DNA of 64,000 nt from Notamacropus eugenii (Eukaryota > Chordata > Mammalia > Diprotodontia > Macropodidae): positions 137,490,250 through 137,554,249 of the forward strand of contig NC_092878.1 in assembly GCF_028372415.1 (NCBI RefSeq), given 5' to 3'. Under the pieces are notes generated by a model, which worked only from the letters and a program-made list of their open reading frames with translations, searched no databases and was not told the DNA's origin. Shown here in pieces: positions 48,601 through 60,600 of this stretch (its first letter is position 1; every line of letters begins with the position of its first letter). Position numbers and translations under genes: made by a program.

Positions 48601-51600
48601 AGGTCAGCTACTTTCCTGGGCATAACATGCCAAGATACCAATGGGAAGATGAGCGGTCTAACAATCTGCCTCCAGCCAAAGTGGGGAGGGGCCTTTCCTT
48701 CCCCACCAGGCACGGGAGCCTCAGCTAGAACTCTACTCACATTTCAGTTTCTGGAGTCTCTTACCTTCCCAACTGTTCAGTGATTTGTAGATAATCCCTG
48801 GAGCATGTCCAAGTTTCTTTAACCCATCTATCTATGATTCTTGTGCAACTCAAGGCCTTTTAGTACTTGTTCTAAGGCTGTTTGTGATTGTTACAAGCTA
48901 TGACCCTACTTTTACAAACAAGTCACTGAAAAAAATTGGTAATTTCATCAAAGAAAATGACAACAAAGAGACAATAAAAAAAACTTCAGGGATATAGCCA
49001 AAGCTACATTTTGGAAAAAATTTATCTTTTAAGAACGGTCAGTGAATTAAGCTAACATTAAAAAAAAAGCAGTTCTGAAAATCAGAAAAGATAAAAAATT
49101 GGTTGAATTGCTAAGTAAAGTTGGCACTAGGTTTTTTAAATTAATAAAATAGACAAAACATTATCCAATCTTATTTTTTAATATAGAAATGGAAAATCAA
49201 TTTTGCCAAATCAAAAAAGAAAAAGAATTCACAATAAATGAAGAGTACATATATTTCTCCCGCCCTCTGCCCTATGCTTTAAAAACATAAGGGCCCCAGC
49301 AAAGTGACTATAGACACTTGTGGAAACTGTTAACTGAGAAAAACAAAAATATTTTGGATCTTTTTTTTACCTCTCAAAGTATCTAGGAATAAACACATAT
49401 GCCACCCTTTGTCTACTTCAATGGCAAAGCCTTGGCCTCAATTTAAAACTCCATAAAACAACAAGGTAGTGAGTGACTGCTGTTTTAGGACTATTAGGTT
49501 CAATTATACTGGTTAAGCACGGTCATAAGGAAGTAAGACAACCCAGTGTCTAAAGGGCCACCATAACCGTGGATATAACAGAAGTGTGTTGTGAATATAG
49601 AGACTTTACTAACATACTGGCTTATAGTACTTGACAGTTATAAAATAGGGTTTATTCTAGGGAAAAATAATCAGCCCTTTGTAAAGGGTTCTGAGAATGA
49701 GGCATCACCCTGAAGGCACTGAATGTGAACTGGAGGTCGTGTTTTTCAGCTTTCTGAGTTCTGGCAGGCCACGAGGAAGCAACTGCAGCCTGACAACCTG
49801 GCCAAAGCTGACTCGGCCAGAAGCTTCTTAGACCTCATCCATCATTTCAGGACAGCTAAGAAAGAGGAGCTCCTTCAGATTCTCAAAAGCGAGAAGAAAG
49901 AAATCCTGTAAGTCTCTGGAATCATCATACAGTGCCTTTCTAAGGTCAAAATCACACTGGGACGGAAGCTTTTTTATGTGGACGATTGTTAAACAGAGAA
50001 TTGGACTGAGAGCAAAACTAATAGAAATTGACTGTTTTGTTCTGCTTGGCACTTTTATCATAACTTTTTGTCACAAGGTAAAAATGTAGAATCACTTGAC
50101 CAGAGAAGGATTTCATAGTAACTGTGCTTAATAGGAATGAAATGTTAATGAGAAACACCATGGAATATCTAAGAGCAGAAATTGATCCTGTCTTTGTGCA
50201 CAGGGAAGCAAGAAAAAAACTTAGCCTAGGATCTAGCACATAGTAGGTGCTTAATAAATGTTGATCGATTGATAGTCAAGAGAAAGCTGGATGTACACTT
50301 CTTTTGATGTTTACTGATATAATATTCCTGAATATTAGATAAACTTCATTTAGATTAAATAAACTTTATTTAGATTTTAAAAGATTCCAATCTTGGTGGG
50401 GAAAAAAGTGACTTCAGCTTAGAAATGTAATTTAATTCAAGGCACAAATGAAATGATCAATCAACAAGAATTTAATAAATACTTGCAGTGTCTAGCAGGT
50501 ACTGTTGAAACAAAGACAGGAATGAAACAGTCCTTGCCCTCAAGGAAGACCTCCTGTCCCACGTCAGACACATACTGGCCTGTAACCCTGGGGAACCAGT
50601 TAGCCTCACCCTGCCTTCAGAAGACACTGTAAGATTATCAATTGCAGAGGTCCTGACTTGTAGAGGTACGGAGGCAGCTGGTGTCCCCATGAATAGAGTG
50701 CTGGGCCTGGAGTCAAACCTAGGCTCAGACACTTACTAGCTGTGACTCTGGGCAAGTCATTTAACTTCTGTCTTCCTCAGTTTCCTCAACTGTAAAATGG
50801 GGATAATAATTGCCGGGTTGTTACAAGGATCAAATGAGATAATATAAAATACTTTGTAAACCTCAAAGTACATTATAAATACATGCTATTTATGAAGAGG
50901 ACACGTGTAAAACACTTTGCCAACCTTAAGGCATTATATAAATGTTGGCCATTATTATCATTATTAAGGATTATCTGCACTCCCATTTTCCACTGTTCCA
51001 AATGCATGGAATGCTGACAACTGAAAGCTGACACTCTTGGCCTTGCTCATTGCCTTTTCAAATAACTAAGCGTCCATGCCTCAGATGCCTCAGTATTTAA
51101 TTAACTGAGTCTGTACATATGGAAGCAGAAAGATGAAGGCTGAAATGACCAAAAAATGCCTACTATGTGCTACGTGCTTTTACACGTATAATCTCACTGG
51201 ATCCTCACATCAACTGTTAGGTATGTGCTATTATTATCCCCATTTTACAAATGAGGAAACTGAGGCTGAAAGAGGTTTAAGCTAGTAAGGGACTGACCAG
51301 ATTCAAATACCATCTTCCAGACTCCAAGTCAGGAGTTATAATTATACCACCTAATCACCTCATCTTGACCTTAATACATTTCTCTAGCCCTAAAATTAAT
51401 CTGTGATTTTTTTCAATGGATTTATTTTTCTAATTATATTTAGTTTCAGTTCATATCAGTTTGCATTCTTCTGAAGATGCATTATTCAGAATAAGGAAAG
51501 GAAAGAGAGCCCCAAAAGAGGAAATGTCCCAGGATTAAGCTATTTGCTGTGACTAATCCATAAAAGCACGTAATCAATCAGTAGAATAAAGGCTGTAACT

Positions 51601-54600
51601 GAAATTTTAGATCAAAGACCACGTGTAACAGCATTGATGGAAAAAGGTGGAAATGAGTTTCTTTTTTTCTTATTTCATCTGTTACTTCCCTGGAAAGATG
51701 AAAATTCAAAGTCTATCAGTAGTTGAACTTTCAAACACTTTCCCAAGTGTTCAGATGAATATTAATGACTGTTATTTTTCATTTATTTGGTAACCATTTG
51801 TCACTCAGCTCCTGTGTGGTGGGCAGTCGCTGTGCTAGGTGCTGGGGACACACATACAGTGAGTGGTTTTCTCTTACAGACCTCAACTGATAGATGCTAT
51901 CACATCTGCTCAGACCCCAGATTCTTTGGAAGCCATGCTGGAGTTTTTGAATTTCAAAAGTGAAAGTGATATTATTCTCCAGGAGAGGTTTCTTTATGCC
52001 TGTGGTTTCGCCTCCCACCCCAATGAAAAGCTCTTGCAAGCTCTGCTCGTGAGTACTGAGGGACAGTGTGATTTTGTGGGGGTGGGGAAGGGGAGGTGGG
52101 GGAATAGTTCATCTAATACAGTGAACAGGATTAGGACAAATATTGAAGGATGAAATTAGACCTGAATTACTGCTAGGATTGCATGAAGTGATGTGATAAT
52201 TGTACTGATTGTTTATTTTCTGTAACTCAGAATTTTTCATTAAAGCTTCCTGGACTGTTTCATTGGGTTGGGGACTGGATCTGTGATTTTAGGGTTGTGA
52301 GGTCTTTTGGGTGATGAACTTTCTATGAGTTCAGGTAAGTACCTTCTCTGCAACTTATGTCTTGGAGATTTGCCCTAGGGAGCTCGAAGAGGCTAAGTGA
52401 GTAGAGGACCTGGGTTTGAAATCTGCCTCTGGAGTTGCAGTCAGCATTTTTAGCCAGCTCATTCCACACATCTCCTCTATAACAACCTAGAAAACACAGC
52501 AGATTGAATTCTTATGGGGAAAGCCAAGGGAAAAAAATCATAGTAAGTCATTTTTTCAGCCCAGAGCAGCATAAGAAGATAGACAGAGAGGTTTGTTGAC
52601 ACAGGTTGGCCAGGAACATGGCATGGGAAGAGCAGAGGCAGTGGTGGGGAGTATACTAATGCCTAGGGACTGTAAGGGGGCTAAGAGCAAACACTGGGGC
52701 TGGAAGTACCAAAGCAGAAAGGGATCCCTGAACCAACACTGGAAATTGGAAAAGGTGGGTGCCAACTGGCAGTTCTGTCACCCATTACCCAAGTCTGGGT
52801 CATAGTTCAGGGCAAAGAAGATGACTGAAAGCTCCTAGCCATGTACAAAGCAAGGAACAAGTTTCTAAAAACTTAGCTGTGTGGCACTGAGCCCAACAGC
52901 AGAGTGGAGATGTAATTGTAACCTTTGGCCTTGCACATAAGCCTGCAGTGGAATAACCATGGCAGGAAACCAAGGCCCAAGGGGTATCGAGAAGTTCATT
53001 GTCTCTCAAGCTACGGAACTTCCCAGTGGGCTAAGAATAGTTAAGTCCAGCAGTAGTCTATTAAAACTCAGCCACATGCCATCCAACAGATTCTAACCTG
53101 GGATAGAAGCTTGCAGAGCTCATGTTAGGAGGGCAGTGAACAAATCTCTCCCCAGATGACAATACCTTAAGAAGCATCAAAACCTTGCAGGCCCCCAGAT
53201 TAAGCTGTGAAAATAGCAGAAGGAAGTAGAAAGACAGAAGCTCAGGCCAGACATTCTCCCAGGAGGGAGCAGAGCCCAACATTAACATTAAGCCTAAAGT
53301 CAAGAACCAAACGAACCAAAGAACCTGACCATAAAAAGCTACTATGATTACAGGACAGCTAAAGACAGAAACACAGAAGAAGGCAATGTTTGAAAACATC
53401 GACAAAGCTCCAGAGAAAAGTACAGTTAGACCAACAGCCCAACAAGAATTCTTAGGAGTTTTTTTTAAAGGTGAAAAAATTAATTTTGAAAACAAAATAA
53501 GAGTAGTAGAGAAAAATGGGAGAAGATGAGAACTATGCAACAAAGTTATTGAAAGAGAATTAACAGCTTTGTAAAAGCAATATAAAACATTACTAAAGAT
53601 ATGTAACAGAAAGGACCCTGGCAAACACATGAGGACCTGCTGTGCAGGTTCTTGGATCTGCTTTTCTAAAAGGAAAGCAACTTTTGAGGGGTCAGCAGTC
53701 ACTTTAATCAAGCACATATAGCATTCACTTAGTTCAGGGAGAAAAGTCAGCACGGTGAACTTCAGAGAAAATATAAACAGAGACATAAAGATCAATAGAC
53801 AGGGCTTCTAACTATCTGACCATAAGCAATACATACATCACAGATCAACAGACAGATCCAGCTGTCTGACCATTGTACATGTGTGTGTATACATATATGT
53901 ATATATGTGTATGTGTATATATGTATGTATATATGTATGTGCATATATATGTGTGTGTGGGTATACACACACACATAGAAGCTTCCCAGAGTCTCATCTG
54001 GCACACAAACCTGCTTCCATAAACTAAGCCCCAAAGTAAAATACACTTTTCAGAGCAGGACCCTCTAACCCAGTGCATCAATAGAAATTAACAAGAAGGT
54101 ATTGAGATCTATTAATGGGCCGGGAAGATCTTTAACTCTCATAATTGCCATTATAAGATAACTCCTTTAAAATTAGAATTTTACCAAAAGACATACAAAA
54201 CCTTACTGAAAAAAAAATTTAAATTTAAATTGGCCAAAGAGTATCCAATAGCTTTATGAGACTTCAATAAAAATAAAAGAAAGTCAAAAGACTGAAAAGG
54301 TAGAAGAAAGTATAAAATATTTCATCAAGGAAACAACTAACCAAAAAAAATCAATTGAGGAGAGATCATTTAAAAATCATTGGGCTTCCTGAAAACTGAT
54401 CCAAAAAAGAGCCTAGATAGCATTTCAAGAAATTATAAAGGAAAATTACTCAGATATCTTAGAACCAGGAGATGAAGAAATCAGAAGAATCCACCAGTTA
54501 CCTCCTAAAAAAAAGCCAACCTCAAGATGAACACTCTCGGGGGTAGTGTGGTGGTGGAGAGGTGGGGGAGGGTTAGGGGCTTCTCTGCTTTTAGCACAGT

Positions 54601-57600
54601 ACCCAGGCTTTTCTCTTGCTTTGCCACATGACCAGCCCATTTACTGCATCACACATACATTTCTTCGATGACATCTTTTGTTCTTCTTCTCTTTAATTCC
54701 TAGTTTACAGTATAACACGCCATATGCCCTTGATCACCATTCAATTTCAGTTCTTCAGAAGCTATAGTATTCCTTCACTGACTACCATGAATGGCACAAT
54801 TAAAATCAGCTCAGTTCACAATAGAAAAATTGAGCTCTTCATTAGGGAACGTACATGGTCCCTGTTTTCCTGAAAATAGTACTGTCAGGTAAATTATATT
54901 ATCGCATATCTCTTCAGTTCAAAGGTGTGTAATAAATTTCAGGGCCATATCTAGCAGTTCTGGTGCCCAGGGCAAGCCCACAAAATGTGTTCTTTCATGT
55001 GTCAGCAGAAAAGGTGCCCTCAGGTAAACTTTTAAAAACAGATTAAGTTGGGGGAAGAGATAACTTATACCTTGGGACACAAGGCCCTCTAGGGGGAAAG
55101 GTGCTGGGATATCAGTCCATTGAGAGAAAGAGAGGGAGAGAGGAGAGAGAGAGAGAAAGAAAGAGAGAGAGAGAGAAAGAGAGAGAGACAAACCTGAGGA
55201 CATTGGCTGTTACTGTGGGAGGGAACAAGGCAATGTTGGCTCAGAAAGAAGTTCAACTTGGTGGGCCACCACAGGGAGGAAATTATACATCATCTGGCAT
55301 TGTATTTTAACCAGTTTTTCTTTCTAACTAGGGGCTAATCTCAGCTATTTCTGAAGAAATTCAAGAGCTATCTGTTACCAATGACTTCCAAATTGTGGGG
55401 CCCTGGAGCAAAGCACCAGCTGCCCCTACCCTTTCCAGAGTCTCTGGAAAATGTGTTAGGGTTCTAAAGCATAAAACTAAGTATTTTAAGGGGATTAAAA
55501 ACATTATATTTGGATAGTAGAATGTGTATTTCTCTACCTATTAATGTACTGCAGAAAAATTTAAAAGTGTCTGTAACATCTATTTCCGTTTGGCTAACAG
55601 AAGACCTTTAAGAACCCCATTGGAAGCAATGACATCAGAGAAACAGTCGTCATCATCATCGGTGCACTCACAAGGAAACTGTGCCAGAAGGAAGCCTGCA
55701 AAGCCCCGGTGAGTGACCATCATTTGCTGATTTCTTTCACAGTCTGTCGGTCATCCACCTCGTGCTTGTTTTAAGCCCAGCATCGTAGGGCCTCAAGTAC
55801 GGTTTTGTTTTTAGAGGTAGACCAGGCTTCAGGAGAATCCGTGAGGGCAGAAGCCAACCACATGTCCATTCAGTTTTCACAGTGAAAACCTGTCATTTAG
55901 TTACTTCTAGTTACTTAAGAGTTATGTGCGTCCTTCATCTGTGTGTTTTGGTTTCATATGATAAAAAAGTCTCTCTATCGGCTTAGGAAATCTACCAGCT
56001 TTCTGCACATTCATTTTTTGAAAATGAAAGTTTTACTAATTCCTCTTGTTTTTAAGTAACACTTTTATTTAATTATTTTATTATTAATGTATTTAATTAG
56101 TTTAAATAATCATTTCTGAATACAATGCATCCTTGTCCCTACAGTGCATCCAGCTGCACATGCCTATCCCGTGAGCCTCTCCCTGTAACAAAGGAAAACC
56201 CCTGACAAAGCTAAATGACACAGCATGTCTGGTAGCATCATCTCTCTACCGTATTCACATTGGTTCAACAAAAGGAGAGAGGTTCATTTCCTTTTCTCTT
56301 CTTAAGAGCAAGAGTAGTCAGGACACTTCCATGATATTTGGGTTTTTGTTTACACTTTTGTCATTGTACATCTTGCTTTCTTGGTCCTGATGATTACACT
56401 GTGCATCACTTGATACATGTATTCCTATGTTTGTCTGAATTCTTCATATTTATTTTTTATTTTGGTCCACAATATTCCACTTTATTTATTTGCCACAATT
56501 TTGTTTAGTTATTCCTCCATTGATAGGGACCTACCTTCTAGTTATTTTTGCTAACACAAAAAAGTGTGCTCTGAATATTTAATTACATATGGAATTTTCC
56601 TTTCTGTCTTTGTTTCCCTTGGATACGTGCTGTGCTGTGGAATTAGGAGGTATGGACAGTTTAGTGATTTTTCCCACATAAATACAAATTGTTTTCCATG
56701 ATGTTAAGAATAATTCACAGCTCCACCAGTAATGCCTGACTAGACTAGTATTCTCACAGTTCTTCAACATTGACTGTTTCTGTCTTTTTAAAAAATCTTT
56801 GATAGTTTACTGGGTGTGAGGTTAAACCTCAGAGTTGTTTTAATTTGTATTTTTCTGATCATGAGTGATGCTACATTGGGGGATGGCCCTCAGCTTCACA
56901 TGTTTGTGCTAGTTCTCTACATCTGGGACATCAGACTTATTAGCATACAAAGACTTTTCCCTCCAAGTGCCTCTTTTTCTTATCTTTGCCACATTAATTT
57001 TGTTAATGTAAAAGTTTTCACAAATTTTATGTATTCTAAAGTGGTCTATATCCTTTCAGAAGCTCCTCAATCCTTGGCTAAGAATTCTCCACATAGCAGG
57101 AGCTTTGTTTTTTAAAGATGAGAACTTTTCTATTCAAATCTGTGTTCTTTTAAGAAAACACACACACTCACACACACACTCACATTCCCACACACTTGCA
57201 CACACTCACACAACTCACACACTAACACACACACATATTCACACACACACACACGCACTCGCACTCACACACCACTCGCACATGCACCCAGACACACTCA
57301 CACATACTCACTCACTTGCACACACACACACGCACTCACACACATGCGCTCACACACACACTCACACACACATGCACTCACACACACATTCACACACACA
57401 TACACACACTCACAAGCAGCTACCTTCCAAGGATGATTGAAAAAGAAAGGCCAGATTGAACAGCATCAAACCAAGCTGTTCTTCCTGCTGTGCAGATGCT
57501 GAACTTATGAAAAGATATGCTTTTTCCCTGCCAGTGTTCAGATTTCAAAGCTGGTTTGCCTTGTGTTTTGTCCCTTCCGTCTCAGACAGACATCACTAGG

Positions 57601-60600
57601 AGCTTTCCCTTCCTAAGGGATGTCTGTTAACAGCTACACTAGGGGACACAAGCAGGTGTGGCTTTCCCTGCAAGGAGATGTACATGTTCCTCAGTTGGGA
57701 TCCAAGTCCCATTCACGGTGTGCCTATTACCTTATGTCATCTAGCTCTCTAGTCACCCTCCATCTGCAGGATATTAATGAATGACAGAAATTCTGGTGTC
57801 CTTATCATTTAGACCTGATTTCCTTTAGCTTAGACTTGCTTCCTTTCCTCTTAGAATGAGGCAGTGAGAAGCCTGAAGTGCAGGTAGAAAGATGCAAGTT
57901 CAAATCTGGTCATAGACACCCACACTAGCTGGGTGACCGTGGGCAAGTCACTTCACCTCTCTTTGCTTCGGTTCTGCAACTGTAAAATGGTGATAATTAT
58001 AGTACCCACCTCCCAGGTTTATTGGAAGGATCAAATGAAACAGTAATTGCAAAGCACTTAGTACAACGCCTGGCACATAATAAGCAATATATGTGTGTGT
58101 ATACGTATATGTATGTACATACAAGTACATGTATTAGCTATGTTATTATTTTGAAGCTTATGATTACATGTATTTGTAACAGGTTTTGTTTTTCTTGCTT
58201 TCTCAGTGTGTGTTGGGATGGAGAGGGTGAGAGGAAGAGAATGCAATTCTGAAAATAAAATAAAATTGAATTAAAAAAACCAATGTAAAACTGATATACA
58301 TGATATCTGCACTAACCACACTTGAAGCTAGGTTGAACTTCCAAAACACTAACTAATCTTGGAAGCATTTTGTATGCATTGATTGATGATAAGACCCCTG
58401 AAAGCAGGTTTTGTTTCATTTTTTTATATTTGCATCCTTAGCACCTAATCCAGAACCTGACATGTGATCAATAACATTAAAATGTTGTATAATTGACCAC
58501 TTAGGCGCTATGACAATCTGCTTTAGAAATAGTTTTCTATTCAATAAACATTTGCTAAACATTCAGCATGGGACAGGAACGACCAGGTACCACTATGTAT
58601 AAATAAAGACATTTTTAAAAAATTCCCTGCCCTCAAGGAGCTTATATTCTACTTACTGTTGAGTCCAGTGAGCATGAAAATATGACTCTGCACATTCAGA
58701 ATATGTCAAACCATTAATAGACCTATTACCAACCATGTTCCTTGCTTCTAAAATGCCTCAGGATAATGTTTTAAAACAGTGAATTTAATTTAGATTTAAT
58801 TTGCTGGTGGCTACTGTGTCTGGGAGAAATGTCCTCATTTTCTCATTCAAGTGAAGTGTTGTAAAGCATATCATCAAAGAGATCAATGATGGAAAATGAA
58901 GTGACACCCGAGCTTTTCTGGGAATCTGGTGGTGGGGCGGGGTTGGGGGAGGAAGCTCACACAGCTCACGCCTACCCTAAGCCTGTACACATTCCTAAAG
59001 TGGCTCCCTGTTCTCTTTAGGCAGTGGCTGAAGCTAAGAAGCTGATCCTGGGAGGCCTTGAGAAAGCAGACAAGAAGGAAGACATCAAGATGTATCTGTT
59101 AGCTCTGAAGAACGCTGTCCTTCCTGAAGGGATCCCACTGCTGCTCAAGTATGTGGAGTCAGACGATGGGCCCATCAGCCATCTGGCCGCGACAACCCTT
59201 CAGAGATACGATAGCTCTTTCATCACGAACGAGGTAAGAAGATTTCCAGGATGGCCCCCGAAATTCCCAGAAGCTCCTGTTAACCAGCAAACTCCAGCAG
59301 CTTCCAGTTACATCTGGAATCAAACACCAACTGCTTTGTCATTTAAAGCCCTTCACAGCATGGCTCTAACCCACCTCACAGCCTGATTTCCCATTATTTC
59401 CCTCCACATGCTCAACGGACCTTCTCTTTTCTTCAAATCTCCTCTCTCCATGCCTTTGCATAGGCTTATACCTCATGCCTGGAATGTCCTCCCTTTTTAA
59501 CTTTGCCCTTCCTTCAAAGCTGGACGCAGATGCCTCCGCCTACATTGGGCATTTCTTGATATTGCCAGCTGGTCCTGCCCACCTCGAGTGCCTTGTATCA
59601 GTCTGCATTTGCTTCATATACATTTATTTTTCTACATCCTGTTTCCCCGGGAACGTGTAAACTGCTTGAGAACAAACCTGCTTTGGCCTTGTGTCCCTGG
59701 CATCTAGCATGATGGAGTAGATGCTTTATAGATGTTCATCAAGTAGTTGAGTTTAAGTGAAATTCACACTGCCCTCACTCAGTTCAACCAGACCTTCCTC
59801 AAAATAGTAATCTACCATATACATTATAGGCAGCTCTGACGAAGAATTGCGTACTCTTCTAACATCAGCTTCCATGTTTTTAATTGCCTCCTTGTACCAC
59901 CACCGTCCTAGGCACAGACACAGACCTTTGCACCCATCATCCAGCTGTGTGGACTGAGCACAGAGCTCAGGGCCTTCGAGGGAAAGGCTTTCCAGTGATT
60001 CGCACCTTTCTGTGTCCCTGGGCCTGTTTTACATACAGCCGATAACATGAAGTACAGCCTGGACAATTCAAAAATTAAATATGCACAATTCTTACAAAGG
60101 GATGATTCATTTGGTTCAGTTAAACAAGCATGTATTTAGCACCTTCTTCTGCCCTAGGCCCTGGAAATACAAAGGCAGAAAGCAGAACAGACCCTGGCCT
60201 CGGGGAGTTTTCATACCACACGGGCACACATAACGCGTGCAAAATAAACACAAAGTCAACTCTAATGTTGATGTGGTTTTTCTCCCCTAGAATGTGGGGT
60301 GGGAGGCAGAGGTAGATCCCAAGTTCTGGTACAAAGGCCTAGAAGCTGGAAATGAGAGGGCTCTCGCTTATGGTGGAGGCCTGGAGCCAAGACTGACTCT
60401 GTAGTTAACAGTGTTGCAGGGGCAGGTTAAAGGGTACTTGCAGTTGCCCAACAAGGCAAATTAACAGGTATATTTTTTTTCCTTATGGTAATTTCCATAA
60501 AATGACATCACTCGCTTCAAAGGTCTCTTTTTCCTTTCCATCAAGGCAAAGAATTTTTGCTAAGTATTTTTGTCATTTATTTTTTCTCTTATTTTGTGTG

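Noticed and set aside
53061..53795. Minus-strand open frame of 244 codons with many hydrophobic residues, the longest in the window
   Set aside because: It is the antisense of an L1 5' UTR/ORF1 fragment and of the insertion at 53602, so it crosses a repeat junction. No recognisable domain.
57105..57440. His/Thr-rich open frame
   Set aside because: CA/CACT microsatellite read as protein.
59024..59386. Single open frame of 120 codons through exon 11
   Set aside because: Only residues up to the donor at 59233 are MTTP; the remainder is intron read-through.
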